From the NCBI RefSeq assembly GCF_003443615.1, contig NZ_CP031967.1, positions 2,976,001 through 3,040,000 of the forward strand: DNA of 64,000 nt, in the 5' to 3' direction. Of the stretch, positions 25,844 to 38,254 are shown one piece after another. Position 1 is the first letter of the stretch. Each line of letters starts with the position of its first letter. The DNA comes from Alteromonas sp. BL110. GTDB lineage: Bacteria; Pseudomonadota; Gammaproteobacteria; Enterobacterales; Alteromonadaceae. The notes under the pieces were generated by a model. That model ran no database searches. It worked only from the letters and a program-made list of their open reading frames with translations, and had not been told where the DNA came from. The position numbers and the translations under genes were made by a program.

Positions 25844-26692
25844 TTATTGCGTTAGGCGCACTTTGAAAAATTCTGCGAGGGTTTTGCTGATAACTGGGTG
25901 CTGGGTGTCTTGATTAAACAGGCAGATGTTGACCTTTCCTAGCTTGGGCAGGTGCGGGTGGTTTAGTACTGCTAAATTTGCCGGTAAGCTTGATTTTGCT
26001 AATGCTGTAACACCAAGCCCTTGTTGAATGGCGGCAACTAAACCGCCTAAATCGGCGTTGGTGTAACTAATTTTCCAAGCGAAGGTTTGCTGCTTTAGCT
26101 GTTCAATCACCCGGCTTCTATACATACAGCCATCTGGCGCTAGCACCAGTGGTATATTGTTTCCTACCAAAGGGTGAGAGGTATCACCTACCCAAACCAC
26201 ATCATCCTCTATTACTACTTCTCCCTCGGTTTGTTCATCTGGGTTCACCAGTGCCAATATTAAATCGAAGTGATCTCGCTGAGACGGGTGAAGCAGATCG
26301 CGACTTAACGCCGATGTAACCTCTAACGATACATCTGGATAGCGCTTTGAAAACTCACCAATTAAGCCCGGTAATAGAGTAGAGGCAAATTCATTTGGAA
26401 TACCTAAACGTAATCTGCCGCTTAGTGGCGCAGGAGTAAGGCTTCTAAAGATATTGTCGTTAAGCTCTAGAAGCTCTTTCGCTTTTGGGTAAAGCCAGTT
26501 TCCATCGGCGCTAGGTACATGGCGTTGACCTACTTTGGTGAACAGCTTTCTGTCTAGCTGCGATTCAAGCTTTTTGATTTGCAAACTAATAGCAGGTTGA
26601 GAGCGACCCAAAAAGTCGCCGGCCTTTGCATAGCCACCAAGCTCAATAACACTAACAAAGGTGCGTAAGGTATCTAGAGAAAGCTGTTTCAT
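25844..26692 (-). CDS. LysR family transcriptional regulator
   Basis: A 282-residue LysR-type regulator. The winged helix-turn-helix is at residues 3-62 (LDTLRTFVSVIELGGYAKAGDFLGRSQPAISLQIKKLE). The substrate-binding domain starts at about 88 (SGRLRLGIPNEFASTLLPGLI). Targets are not evident: its divergent neighbour is the GlcNAc kinase gene 428 bases away, which is a candidate, but other nag systems use different regulators. The TGAATTC-AC-GAATTCA palindrome at 26868 lies in the shared intergenic region. Confidence 0.9.
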   Translation of the reverse strand: MKQLSLDTLRTFVSVIELGGYAKAGDFLGRSQPAISLQIKKLESQLDRKLFTKVGQRHVPSADGNWLYPKAKELLELNDNIFRSLTPAPLSGRLRLGIPNEFASTLLPGLIGEFSKRYPDVSLEVTSALSRDLLHPSQRDHFDLILALVNPDEQTEGEVVIEDDVVWVGDTSHPLVGNNIPLVLAPDGCMYRSRVIEQLKQQTFAWKISYTNADLGGLVAAIQQGLGVTALAKSSLPANLAVLNHPHLPKLGKVNICLFNQDTQHPVISKTLAEFFKVRLTQ

Positions 26693-27120
26693 ATCTATCA
26701 GGTTTATTAATGTAAGTGCCCTTTGTTATTGTATTTGTAAATGTATGGCACTGAAAGCCCATATTCTCAACTTAGATAAGATTTACGTTGTTAGCTGTAT
26801 AAAAGCGAGCGTGAATACGCCCTATTAAGTACCGCACGTCAATGTAGAGTAAGCGTACTCACGTTTATGAATTCACGAATTCAAGCTAACAAACGTAGCA
26901 AACTAGGTTAAGCTAAGCGCAATTGTGATAGGCTTTAGCAAGTAAATATCGATACGATAATTAACTAATAGCAGCAAACAGTTACGCTCTAACGGCGCTT
27001 TTAAAAAATTTAAATCAGCGTGTCGATTTAAGAAGTGTTGAGCATTTAAAGTGAGTTACCTGCGCAAAACGATGTGCTGGCTAGGTATGTAATGAATGAT
27101 GTTAACTACGAGAACACGTA
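26693..27120. other. Divergent intergenic region between LysR and GlcNAc kinase genes
   Basis: About 430 bases, no gene seen. The notable element is the inverted repeat TGAATTCACGAATTCA (7-bp arms, 26868-26883). A shorter one, GAGTAAGCGTACTC, lies around 26847. Either could be a regulator site for the divergent genes. Confidence 0.4.
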
Positions 27121-28035
27121 ATGAACTCTGATCTGTATTTTATCGGTATAGATGGCGGCGGTACTAAGTGCAGAGTCATACTACAAGATAAGAACGGCAC
27201 GCAGCTAGGTGAGGGCATTAGCGGCCCCGCTAATATAATGCGAAACGCAGAACTTGCTAAAACCTCTATATTGGATGGAGTAGAAAAGGCTATTGAATCT
27301 GCCAACGTCTTTTTAGCTTCACAAAGCAGTGATGCCTCCATAACACCTATCACAGTGTCACAATGCGTAGTAGCAGCCGGTCTTGCTGGCGCTAATATTA
27401 CATCCGCGAAAACGCGCTTTGAAACCTGGGCGCACCCCTTTCACTCGCTTTATATACTAAGTGATTTACATGCTGCCTGCGTAGGCGCTCACAACGGCAA
27501 GCCCGGAGCAGTAATTATTGTGGGTACGGGCTCGGCTGGCACCGTATTCAATAAGGATAAGTTTACAGACTTAGGTGGGCACGGTTTTCCTGTCGGCGAC
27601 TTTGCCAGTGGCGCTTGGCTGGGTTTAAAAGCTATTCAGCACACCTTACTATGTATAGACAATATTCGAAGCCCTGATGGCCTCGCCAAAAAAGTATATG
27701 CAGAGCTTGGTACCTCAAATGCCGATGAGATTGTGGCTAAATGTGCTGGGTTTAGTACTCATCACTACGCGCGTTTAGCACCCTGTATGCTACCGCTTTT
27801 ACGTGAAGGTAATAACCAAGCGGTTCGTATCTTTAAAGAAGGGGCAGAATACTTAGAAACTATGGCACAGCGGCTTCTAGGTGATAATACGTATAAACTT
27901 GCTTTAATTGGTGGGTTAAGCAATGTGTATGTACCTTATTTTTCTGAGAATACCCGTACGCGCCTAAAAGCATGTGAACTATCGCCAGAGCAGGGCGCTA
28001 TCAAGTATGCTAAGGCAATACATGATGACCAATAA
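27121..28035 (+). CDS. nagK: N-acetylglucosamine kinase, BadF/BadG family
   Basis: ASKHA-fold kinase of the BadF/BadG/BcrA/BcrD family. In marine Alteromonadales such proteins phosphorylate GlcNAc taken up as free sugar. The phosphate-1 motif is FIGIDGGGTKCRVIL at the N terminus. Phosphate-2/adenosine segments are VIIVGTGSAGTVF (about residue 125) and LIGGLSNVY (about 262). It has 304 residues. The gene for N-acetylglucosamine-6-phosphate deacetylase follows, which is the main reason for the GlcNAc assignment. GlcNAc-6-P deaminase and a chitooligosaccharide receptor are absent from the window. Confidence 0.85.
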   Translation: MNSDLYFIGIDGGGTKCRVILQDKNGTQLGEGISGPANIMRNAELAKTSILDGVEKAIESANVFLASQSSDASITPITVSQCVVAAGLAGANITSAKTRFETWAHPFHSLYILSDLHAACVGAHNGKPGAVIIVGTGSAGTVFNKDKFTDLGGHGFPVGDFASGAWLGLKAIQHTLLCIDNIRSPDGLAKKVYAELGTSNADEIVAKCAGFSTHHYARLAPCMLPLLREGNNQAVRIFKEGAEYLETMAQRLLGDNTYKLALIGGLSNVYVPYFSENTRTRLKACELSPEQGAIKYAKAIHDDQ

Positions 28036-28176
28036 CGGCAAGTAAGCCATAAGGTCACTTGGCAAATTTCGATGTAAGAAATGAGACGAGCGACGAAAAA
28101 TGCGACGATTTAAACAACGTTAGAAGCAGCAAAAAACTCTGCTACAACCGCACGTAATTAGGAAAGTGAAAGCCCA

Positions 28177-29316
28177 ATGATGAAAACAATTTTAGCCGAA
28201 AACGTTTTGATAAATGGTAAGTGGGAAAAAGACCAAGTACTCACGATCAAAGAGGGCGTAATTACTCACATCGAAGCACTTTCTAATTCAAAAAAACAGC
28301 GCGAAAAAATTTCTGAACGCGTGTCTAACAGGCTTATTCCTGGGTATATAGATACACAAGTGAACGGTGGCGGTGGCGTAATGTTTAATCACGCACCAAC
28401 GTTTAAAAGCATAAGCACAATGGCTAAAGCCCATCGTAAGTTTGGCACCACCACATTATTCCCCACGCTTATTACCGACGACATAGCAACTATCGAAAGC
28501 GCTGCCAATGCGGTAAGTGAAGCGATAGAAAGCGGCCACCCAAGCGTTGAAGGTATTCATTTTGAAGGGCCGCACTTAAGCGTTGAGAAAAAAGGTGTAC
28601 ACCTTTCGAAATACATTCGCCCGCTCACCGACAGAGAGCTTGCCACTTATACCCGAAAAAATCTCGGCAAGGTTATGATTACCGTAGCCCCTGAAAATAC
28701 CTCGAGTGATGTTATTCGCGACTTGGTAAATCAAGGCGTTATTGTAGCGCTAGGGCACTCTAATGCATCGTTTGAAGTGGTTGAAAGGGCGATTGAAGCG
28801 GGCGCGACTGGGTTTACTCATTTATACAACGCTATGTCGCCGTTTACCTCTCGTGAACCTGGCATGGTAGGCGCAGCGCTTTTAAGCAACAACGCCTGCG
28901 GCATTATTGTCGATCATCAGCATTTGCACCCTAAAGCCGTAGAACTTGCCTATAAAACCAAAGGGCCATCGCAATTAATGCTGGTTACCGATGCCATGGC
29001 CCACGTAGGGGCTGACGAAGACGTTATCGAATTTTTCGATACGCATATTACCCGCGTAGGAAACAAGCTTACTACGCCAGACGGCACTCTTGCAGGAAGC
29101 TGCTTAGACATGCACGGCGCGGTTATTAACTGCGTTAACGACATCGGAATTTCGCTAGAAGATGCGAGCTATATGGCAAGTGCAACACCCTCTACGTTTA
29201 TGGGAATTAATGAAAGGGTAGGCAGTATTGCGGTAGATCAAAAGGCAAACTTCGTAGAGCTAAGCGAAGACAACGCACTTGCAAATGTTTGGCAAAATGG
29301 CGAGGTATGCGTTTAA
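28177..29316 (+). CDS. nagA: N-acetylglucosamine-6-phosphate deacetylase
   Basis: Amidohydrolase that removes the acetyl group from GlcNAc-6-phosphate. Family segments: LIPGYIDTQVNGGGGVMFN (about residue 50), GIHFEGPHLS (about 128), ALGHSNAS (metal His, about 190), GFTHLYNAMSP (about 212) and VTDAMAHVG (catalytic Asp, about 270). The 379 residues are normal. It follows nagK by 141 bases and probably shares its promoter or has a weak one in the gap. The start ATG is doubled (28177 and 28180). Confidence 0.95.
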   Translation: MMKTILAENVLINGKWEKDQVLTIKEGVITHIEALSNSKKQREKISERVSNRLIPGYIDTQVNGGGGVMFNHAPTFKSISTMAKAHRKFGTTTLFPTLITDDIATIESAANAVSEAIESGHPSVEGIHFEGPHLSVEKKGVHLSKYIRPLTDRELATYTRKNLGKVMITVAPENTSSDVIRDLVNQGVIVALGHSNASFEVVERAIEAGATGFTHLYNAMSPFTSREPGMVGAALLSNNACGIIVDHQHLHPKAVELAYKTKGPSQLMLVTDAMAHVGADEDVIEFFDTHITRVGNKLTTPDGTLAGSCLDMHGAVINCVNDIGISLEDASYMASATPSTFMGINERVGSIAVDQKANFVELSEDNALANVWQNGEVCV

Positions 29317-29682
29317 CACACTTGTTATCGAACAACTTACAACAGGCTACTAATCAGTATTTAAATATTTCTTACAACGGCCTCAACAATTGCTCAGCAA
29401 GCGCTCAAACAACGTTTTAAAAAAGGTAGCTATTAAATTGTAAGCCCTCATTCTAAATACCATCTGATATTAAGTTTTTTCAGGTTCGATAGTCGAGGTC
29501 GCGATCTTCGTTGAGCTATCTAAAAGAGCGGTAAACGCTTACATATTTGCTTTTCTCATGTTTTTCCAGAAATACATTTGCTTTTTAAATGTATTGATAA
29601 AAATTTCCAATTTGTTGCATAAACGTTCCCTCACTATACTCAATTTCGTTTTCTACCTTTCAAATTAAAAAGAGTAAGTGGA
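29317..29682. other. Region upstream of gcvT
   Basis: About 365 AT-rich bases with no gene. I looked for a glycine riboswitch (tandem aptamers with GGAGAG and CCGAAGG-type motifs) and saw none. The gcvT promoter lies at its 3' end. Confidence 0.5.
29612..29640 (+). promoter_or_regulatory. Candidate sigma-70 promoter of gcvT
   Basis: TTGTTG and TATACT are separated by exactly 17 bases. The predicted transcript starts near 29647, giving a 5' leader of about 35 bases before gcvT ATG 29683. Confidence 0.6.
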
Positions 29683-30762
29683 ATGTCTAGTACCACCGCC
29701 CTACACGCAAAGCACCTAGAAGCCGGTGCGAAAATGGTCGATTTCTTCGGCTGGGATATGCCAATTAACTATGGTTCACAAATTGAAGAGCATCACGCCG
29801 TGCGTCAAGACGCCGGTATGTTTGATGTGTCTCACATGACCATTGTTGACGTAAAAGGCGCGCAAGCCAAAGCGTATCTTCAGTACCTTTTAGCCAACGA
29901 CGTGGCAAAACTAAAAGACAAAGGCAAAGCCCTATACAGCGGCATGCTTAACGAAGAAGGCGGTGTTGTAGACGACCTTATCGTTTATCACTTCGACGAA
30001 ACTAACTACCGTTTAGTAGTTAACTCAGCAACGCGCGAAAAAGACATGAACTGGTTAATGAGTAAAGCAGAAGGCTTTGACGTAACCATCACCGAGCGCC
30101 CTGAATTTGCCATGATTGCCGTACAAGGCCCTAACGCAAAAGAAAAAGCAGCCACTTTGTTCAGCGCAGCGCAAAAAGAAGCAGTAGCGGGCATGAAGCC
30201 ATTCTTTGGTGTACAAGCAGAAGACTTGTTCATTGCTACCACAGGTTATACCGGTGAAGCAGGCTATGAAATTATGGTGCCAGCTGAGCAAGCGGAAAAT
30301 TTCTGGCAAGCACTACTAGATGCGGGCGTTAAGCCGTGCGGCCTAGGTGCACGCGACACCCTTCGTTTAGAAGCGGGCATGAACCTGTACGGCCAAGATA
30401 TGGACGAAACAGTATCGCCACTAGCTGCGAATATGGGCTGGACAATTACATGGGAACCGGCAGAACGTGACTTCGTAGGGCGTAAAGCATTAGAAGCGCA
30501 GCGCGAAGCGGGTACCGACAAGCTAGTAGGCTTGGTGATGACTGAAAAAGGCGTGCTGCGTCACGGTCTTAAAGTAAAAACAGAAAGCGGCGAAGGCGTT
30601 ATCACTTCAGGTACGTTCTCTCCAACACTAGGTCACTCAATTGCGATGGCACGAGTACCAAGTGATGTTGGTGAAACAGTAGAAGTGGAAATGCGCAAAA
30701 AGTGGGTTACAGTAAAAGTGGTTAAGCCCTCCTTTGTTCGCAATGGAAAAAGTGTTTTATAA
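29683..30762 (+). CDS. gcvT: Glycine cleavage system T protein (aminomethyltransferase)
   Basis: Transfers the aminomethyl carbon from lipoyl-GcvH to tetrahydrofolate, giving 5,10-methylene-THF and ammonia. It has 359 residues with the family N terminus ([32 protein letters not shown]), the folate-binding region with [12 protein letters not shown], and [21 protein letters not shown] (about residue 220-240). First gene of the gcvT-gcvH-gcvP operon. Its usual neighbour ubiI is 9 kb upstream here, displaced by the peptidase-to-nagA block. Confidence 0.97.
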   Translation: MSSTTALHAKHLEAGAKMVDFFGWDMPINYGSQIEEHHAVRQDAGMFDVSHMTIVDVKGAQAKAYLQYLLANDVAKLKDKGKALYSGMLNEEGGVVDDLIVYHFDETNYRLVVNSATREKDMNWLMSKAEGFDVTITERPEFAMIAVQGPNAKEKAATLFSAAQKEAVAGMKPFFGVQAEDLFIATTGYTGEAGYEIMVPAEQAENFWQALLDAGVKPCGLGARDTLRLEAGMNLYGQDMDETVSPLAANMGWTITWEPAERDFVGRKALEAQREAGTDKLVGLVMTEKGVLRHGLKVKTESGEGVITSGTFSPTLGHSIAMARVPSDVGETVEVEMRKKWVTVKVVKPSFVRNGKSVL

Positions 30763-30801
30763 AATTACTTCTTAAGTTTACAAAGATTAACAGGAACGAT
30801 T

Positions 30802-31191
30802 ATGAGCAACATCCCAACTGATTTACGCTATGCCGCTACGCACGAGTGGGTTCGCCCTGAAGGTAACGGTGTTTTCGCTGTAGGTATTTCTGAGCACGCA
30901 CAAGGCTTACTTGGCGACATGGTTTTCGTTGAATTGCCAGATGTTGGCGACGCAGTAAGCACTGGTGACGACGTATGTGTTGCTGAATCGGTAAAAGCAG
31001 CGTCTGACGTTTACGCGCCAATTTCAGGTGAGGTGGTTGAAGTAAACGAAGACCTAGAAGATTCACCAGAACTCGTTAACTCTGACCCATATGGCGACGG
31101 TTGGCTATTCAAAATTAAAGCTGACGACGCGGCTGAAGTAGAAGGTCTACTAGACGCTGAAGGCTACGAAAACAGCATAGACGAAGAGTAA
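30802..31191 (+). CDS. gcvH: Glycine cleavage system H protein
   Basis: Lipoylated shuttle carrying the aminomethyl group between the P, T and L proteins. The 129 residues match the family. The lipoyl acceptor is Lys65 in [21 protein letters not shown] 30802 follows ACAGGAACG. It is 39 bases from gcvT. A strong hairpin lies between it and gcvP, so the H to P ratio may be set there. Confidence 0.97.
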   Translation: MSNIPTDLRYAATHEWVRPEGNGVFAVGISEHAQGLLGDMVFVELPDVGDAVSTGDDVCVAESVKAASDVYAPISGEVVEVNEDLEDSPELVNSDPYGDGWLFKIKADDAAEVEGLLDAEGYENSIDEE

Positions 31192-31224
31192 TTCGTTACG
31201 CAGTTTTAAAAAAAACATAATTTG

Positions 31225-31257
31225 AAAAGGGGCATGAAGATAATTCAGCCCCTTTTT
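31225..31257 (+). terminator. Hairpin terminator or attenuator between gcvH and gcvP
   Basis: AAAAGGGGC / GCCCCTTTT stem with a 14-base loop, followed by another T. It looks like an intrinsic terminator inside the gcv operon and would let gcvT-gcvH outnumber gcvP transcripts, as fits a shuttle protein needed in excess. Confidence 0.75.
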
Positions 31258-31312
31258 AACTTAAAGATTTAACGCGCCCTTGCGGCAACCATTACGAGTG
31301 CTTAACAACGTT

Positions 31313-34222
<2,910 letters not shown>

Positions 34223-34322
34223 GTTAGTGTAGGTTGCGAATAAAGAATGCAACTATCGGAATTAAGTTTGCAACTCGAATAAAGTTTGCAACCGATAGTT
34301 GGATTTAGAGGTCAGTAAAAAT

Positions 34323-34354
34323 AAAAAAGCGAACCACTTCTGGTTCGCTTTTTT
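34323..34354. terminator. Terminator after gcvP
   Basis: AAAAAAGCGAACC / GGTTCGCTTTTTT stem with a 6-base loop. It has A and T runs on both sides, so it can also serve a minus-strand gene remnant ending at 34369. Confidence 0.9.
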
Positions 34355-34368
34355 GTTTTCATACAGTT

Positions 34369-34456
34369 TTATTTAGGAGGAAGTACTTTCCGGTTATTTG
34401 CTAAGCGAAAGCCTTCAGGTACGGGCTTAAACTTATCGCCATTTTCTGGCCAACGT
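34369..34456 (-). pseudogene. Possible 3' remnant of a gene cut by the IS5-type element
   Basis: On the minus strand an open frame ends at 34369 just before the shared terminator. It codes a plausible protein tail ([20 protein letters not shown] and then NNRKVLPPK, stop). Further upstream the frame runs antisense to the transposase and is meaningless. This suggests the 3' end of an older gene whose 5' part was lost when the insertion sequence arrived. Family not recognised; weak call. Confidence 0.35.
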
Positions 34457-34458
34457 TT

Positions 34459-34989
34459 AGCTCCACTAAAAATAAAAAGAATGAACGTGACCCGGATATG
34501 CATCAGACCAAGAAAGGTAATGAATGGCACTTCGGCATGAAAGCCCATATTGGTGTGGATGCCAAGAGTGGCCTGACCCATACATTGGTGACCACCGCCG
34601 CCAACGAACATGACCTGAATCAGATGAAGAACCTGTTGCATGGCTATGAGGAATTCATCTCTGGCGATGCTGGATATCAAGGCGCAGAGAAGCGTGAAGA
34701 ACTTAAAGAAAAGGATGTGGAATGGCTGATTGCTGAGAGTCTCGGAAAAGTTCGGGCACTGAAAAAGCATCCCCGCAAAAACAAAACGGCCATCAACATC
34801 GAATATTTAAAAGCCAGCATCCGAGCAAAAGTTAAGCACCCGTTTCGCATCATCAAATGCCAATTTGGTTTTATCAACGCACGCTATAAAGGGCTGATGA
34901 AAAATGACTCGCAGTTAGCCATGCTATTCACCTTGGCGAACCTGTTTAAAGTAGACCAAATGCTACGAAGACAGCCAAGATCTGTCTAA
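34459..34989 (+). pseudogene. IS5 family transposase, N-terminally truncated
   Basis: C-terminal part of an IS5-type DDE transposase. It shows [20 protein letters not shown], then [19 protein letters not shown] (second catalytic Asp region), [16 protein letters not shown] and the terminal [22 protein letters not shown] segment with the catalytic Glu region. The reading frame is open upstream of the first ATG at 34498 back to about 34405, but the N-terminal domain and the first catalytic Asp are missing, so it is a remnant. It marks the left side of the accessory island behind gcvP. Confidence 0.85.
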
Positions 34990-35136
34990 AATCCGAGAAT
35001 AGCCCGGAATTAGGTCGAAATCCGGCCTAAAACGGCAGTAAATTGGCCAAAATTGAGAATTTTGCGTTCAAAATTAGACGGCGAATGCAAAGGCTGGCTC
35101 AAGGACTAAATTGCAGGACTTATTCGCAGTTTCCCT
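34459..35136 (+). mobile_element. Partial IS5-type insertion sequence
   Basis: Consists of the truncated transposase gene and a right-end region whose tip (GGACTTATTCGCAGTTTCCC, ending about 35134) has the look of an IS5-group terminal repeat. No matching left end is found near 34400-34460, so the left part is deleted. Confidence 0.6.
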
Positions 35137-35453
35137 AGTCTTAGTGACATTTGACATCTGGATAGAATGATAAACCCATTCGCCAATGCTGGTGTGATTA
35201 AGAAGAAATACTGGCAACAAGACAACCTGGCGCGTTCGATGTAATCACACTTCATTTTTTGCCGCTTTAGACTGCTTTTTTCGGCTCATTGGTACAGTAA
35301 AAAACGACCTTGCACGTGTCATAGTATATACCACTCGGGTTGGCGAAAACTCATTCGCGCATCGCGATTTTGTATGTAAATTGTTAACAGATAGTAAAGG
35401 GCTCGGGTTGAGTACTTTGCAATTAATAGCCATATGAAGTTGGGACACCATAG
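35137..35453. other. Region between the IS remnant and the TonB receptor gene
   Basis: Holds a short frame at 35167-35244 (25 codons, MINPFANAGVIKKKYWQQDN then LARSM) that resembles a coding tail but has no recognised family. It also holds an inverted repeat GTGTGATTA (35192-35200) / TAATCACAC (35242-35250) and the conserved regulatory block at 35295-35389. The promoter of the receptor gene must lie here. Confidence 0.45.
35295..35389 (+). promoter_or_regulatory. Conserved regulatory block, copy 1 (upstream of the TonB receptor)
   Basis: This 95-base block is repeated at 40877-40971 with identical spacing. From 35310 the first 39 positions differ at only four sites and contain TACCACTCGGGTT. 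A 19-base variable spacer follows, then a 22-base segment (TTTTGTATGTA, two changes, TTGTTAACA). ACCACTC resembles half-sites known for some LytTR regulators, and a LytTR regulator is encoded in the same cluster. It probably holds the shared operator and promoter. Confidence 0.75.
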
Positions 35454-38147
35454 ATGCAAAATTACAATAAAATTACGTTGGCCATGTTAGTTGGCCTGGC
35501 TTTTTCTGCCCACGGGCAGGAAGCTCAAACAGAGCAAAAAGAAGTTTCCATCCAGTCAAATACCCAAGAGAATGAACTCGGTCTGGAGATTATTTCCGTC
35601 ACTGCTACCAAGCGTAAAACCTTGCTTATGGATACGCCAGTGGCTATTTCGGCGTTAAGTGAGGCGCAATTAAAACAAAATGGCGTGAATAATGTTAAAG
35701 ACATTGCCAATCTGGTACCGGGCCTGGATATCTCAACCGCCACCGATCAGTCTGCGCCAGTGATTTCAATGCGTGGTGTGCGTTCCACAAACATTACCGA
35801 GCTCGGTGATCCAGCGGTGGGCGTTCACCTTGATGGCGTATACTCGCCGCGCATGCAAGGCGCGCTGGCCCTGATGTATGACGTAGACCGTGTTGAAGCG
35901 TTGCGCGGCCCTCAGGGAACCTTATTCGGACGTAATTCCACGGTGGGCAGTATAAATGTGATTTCTGCCAAGCCTTCATTTGGCGGTACTAATGGTGCTG
36001 TAAATGTGGAGGCGGGTAACTATCAGAGCAGAGTATTGGACGGTTTTTTAAATATTACGGTCAGCGATGACTTTGCTGTTCGCTTTGCTGCCAAGGGATT
36101 GAAGCGGGATTCATATCTGGAAGGTTATTACGATCCTAACCAGTACGATACACGCTGGTTGAGTGATGAGGTGCTGTCGGCACCGGTAATTTCAGATGAC
36201 TCTTATCAAGGTATTGGCAGTACCGTTACGCAACGGGAAAATTGGTGGATTGACGCAGCGGGAACCGATCCTGAAGCACAGAAGGTACGAGCACTAACGC
36301 CAGCAAGTAAAGATAATTTTTATAACAATGCAGATGAATATTCATTTCGTATCAGTACGCTGTGGGCACCACTTGACGGTGATTTTTCGAACCATACCGT
36401 GTTTCAACACTATGTGAATCGAAGCGGTGGTAATGTTGATTTGGTTAACTGCGATAAATTACGAGGCAGACCTGTTGAATATGGTGGTGATTGCAACAAT
36501 TTACTGCCAAGTGACAATACTTATCAGGCAGTGGTGAACGTGCCTGGTGAGCTTAATCTGGATATTACCTATCTGCGCAACACCTTTAACTATAATCTTA
36601 CCGATGAGTTGACGATGGTTTGGCTATTGGGCTATGAAGACATGGAGCGTTCATCCCGACAGGATTCTGAAATTGGTCTGGATCCCTGGGATGGAGCCAC
36701 TTATTTTCTTGATGGCACAGGTGCTACGTCCTATTCCACTGAGTTGCAACTGCAGTCGGATGAAATGGGCGATTTTATCTGGATTGTTGGGGTGAATTAT
36801 TTTCACGAAAAAACCACAACCTTAGGATATTATGATAATCCTATGGACGACAAAGCGTTTTGGGATCAACCGGATCGTTCTACCGACGCTATGGCGATCT
36901 TCGGTCAAACTACCTATAACTTGAGCCGCGATTTACATCTCACGCTGGGATATCGCTTTAGCGATGAAACTAAAGAAGACGTAGGAGGCCGCACCTATCG
37001 CTGCTCTAATGCCGATGGATGCGCTCCTGGTTGGTTTGGACGCACCATCCTAAATGATTTGCCTACTGACTACTTTGAGGACCCGTCTATCTATTCAAGC
37101 TTCTTTGCTAACGATAACAAAGGCAGCTGGAGCCACCATGATTTTCGTGTTGGGCTAGATTACGATGTTTCCCCGGACACTATGATTTACAGCTATATCG
37201 CATCGGGTTTCAAGGCTGGTGGTATTGGTGACGTATACGAAGTGGTGAACGACCGTACGGGCGACATTACGCGGTTTGAAACGACGTTTGACCCCGAGGA
37301 AGTACTGACTTGGGAAGTTGGAGCAAAGTCGAGCCTACTGAATAATTCTTTGAATTTACAAGCCGTGTTCTTTTACACCGACTACACCGATATGCAATAT
37401 GCTTCTGTGGGCTCTATTGGAAATGTAGAGCGCTTATCTGCGGTAGAAGATGAAGAGGGGAGTCCCATTTTAGATGACAATGGACAACCGGTTCTTGATT
37501 TTCAAAATCAGCCAGTAATAGCGTACTACACTCAGAATGTCCCGGGTTCCACGATTAAGGGAATTGAACTTGAGTTTGACTGGAAGCCTTATGCTGGTGG
37601 ACGAATTACTGGATATGCCACTTGGACAGATGCCAAGGTTACTGAGGATTGGATTACAAAATGGGACTACGATCCTGAATATTTGTTTAACATATCCTAT
37701 GATGAATCCATCGATCCAACCAATGAGACGCTGACCACTAATCTGAAGGGTAACAATATGGCTATGACGCCAAAGTTTACGGCCAATGTCAGTTATACCC
37801 ACACCGTAAATCTTGGGAGTTACGGGTATTTACATGGTTGGTTTAATGTGAGCTGGAAGGATAAGTCTTATTCCACAATCTGGAATTTGGACAAGCACTT
37901 GGATGACATGGACTTTGTGGTGCCAGACGAAACCACTAGCTACATGAATGACACTCGAGACAGCTTCGCTTTGTTGAATGCTTCGGTCAAATACGAACCG
38001 CTCAATCAAAAATGGTTTGCTGAAGTCTTTGTCAATAATGCTACCGATGAAGTGGTTCAGTATTGGAATAACACGAGTAAAGGTATTGGGAAGGGAAGCT
38101 TTGGAATGCCACGCTACTATGGTGTCAGAGCTGGGATTAGCTTCTAA
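35454..38147 (+). CDS. TonB-dependent receptor (carbohydrate type)
   Basis: Outer-membrane receptor of 897 residues for TonB-driven import. Signal peptide at residues 1-22 (ending SAHG-Q). Plug domain at about 45-170, with VTATKRKTLLMDTPVAISAL, GVRSTNITELGDPAVGVHLDGVY and RGPQGTLFGRNSTVGSINVIS. A 22-strand barrel follows, ending in the aromatic signature YYGVRAGISF. The setting next to GH3 and GH16 genes indicates uptake of beta-glucan oligosaccharides. One conserved regulatory block lies 65 bases upstream. The hairpin 26 bases after the stop may limit read-through to the GH3 gene. Confidence 0.94.
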   Translation: MQNYNKITLAMLVGLAFSAHGQEAQTEQKEVSIQSNTQENELGLEIISVTATKRKTLLMDTPVAISALSEAQLKQNGVNNVKDIANLVPGLDISTATDQSAPVISMRGVRSTNITELGDPAVGVHLDGVYSPRMQGALALMYDVDRVEALRGPQGTLFGRNSTVGSINVISAKPSFGGTNGAVNVEAGNYQSRVLDGFLNITVSDDFAVRFAAKGLKRDSYLEGYYDPNQYDTRWLSDEVLSAPVISDDSYQGIGSTVTQRENWWIDAAGTDPEAQKVRALTPASKDNFYNNADEYSFRISTLWAPLDGDFSNHTVFQHYVNRSGGNVDLVNCDKLRGRPVEYGGDCNNLLPSDNTYQAVVNVPGELNLDITYLRNTFNYNLTDELTMVWLLGYEDMERSSRQDSEIGLDPWDGATYFLDGTGATSYSTELQLQSDEMGDFIWIVGVNYFHEKTTTLGYYDNPMDDKAFWDQPDRSTDAMAIFGQTTYNLSRDLHLTLGYRFSDETKEDVGGRTYRCSNADGCAPGWFGRTILNDLPTDYFEDPSIYSSFFANDNKGSWSHHDFRVGLDYDVSPDTMIYSYIASGFKAGGIGDVYEVVNDRTGDITRFETTFDPEEVLTWEVGAKSSLLNNSLNLQAVFFYTDYTDMQYASVGSIGNVERLSAVEDEEGSPILDDNGQPVLDFQNQPVIAYYTQNVPGSTIKGIELEFDWKPYAGGRITGYATWTDAKVTEDWITKWDYDPEYLFNISYDESIDPTNETLTTNLKGNNMAMTPKFTANVSYTHTVNLGSYGYLHGWFNVSWKDKSYSTIWNLDKHLDDMDFVVPDETTSYMNDTRDSFALLNASVKYEPLNQKWFAEVFVNNATDEVVQYWNNTSKGIGKGSFGMPRYYGVRAGISF

Positions 38148-38172
38148 CGAGGTAGTCTACTTTCGATGCTGA

Positions 38173-38202
38173 CTACAGGCCTTTAGCCCAACAGGCCTGT
38201 AG
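38173..38202 (+). other. Hairpin between TonB receptor and GH3 genes
   Basis: CTACAGGCCT / AGGCCTGTAG with a 10-base loop, no T-run. It may stabilise the receptor transcript 3' end or set the ratio between receptor and GH3 expression. Confidence 0.55.
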
Positions 38203-38254
38203 CATTATTCCGCACAAATTTGTTGTAATTAAATTCCTAATTGAGAATGTTGAA

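Noticed and set aside
29317..29682. Glycine riboswitch upstream of gcvT
   Set aside because: No tandem aptamer motifs were found in the leader, and the best promoter leaves a leader of only about 35 bases.
34369..34770. Minus-strand ORF of 133 codons opposite the IS5 transposase
   Set aside because: Most of it is antisense to a clear transposase frame. Only the last 30 or so codons, outside the transposase, look coding, and these are reported as a possible remnant.
35245..35451. Minus-strand ORF of 68 codons upstream of the TonB receptor
   Set aside because: It covers the conserved regulatory block. The conservation between the two blocks follows DNA spacing, not codons, and there is no ribosome binding site.
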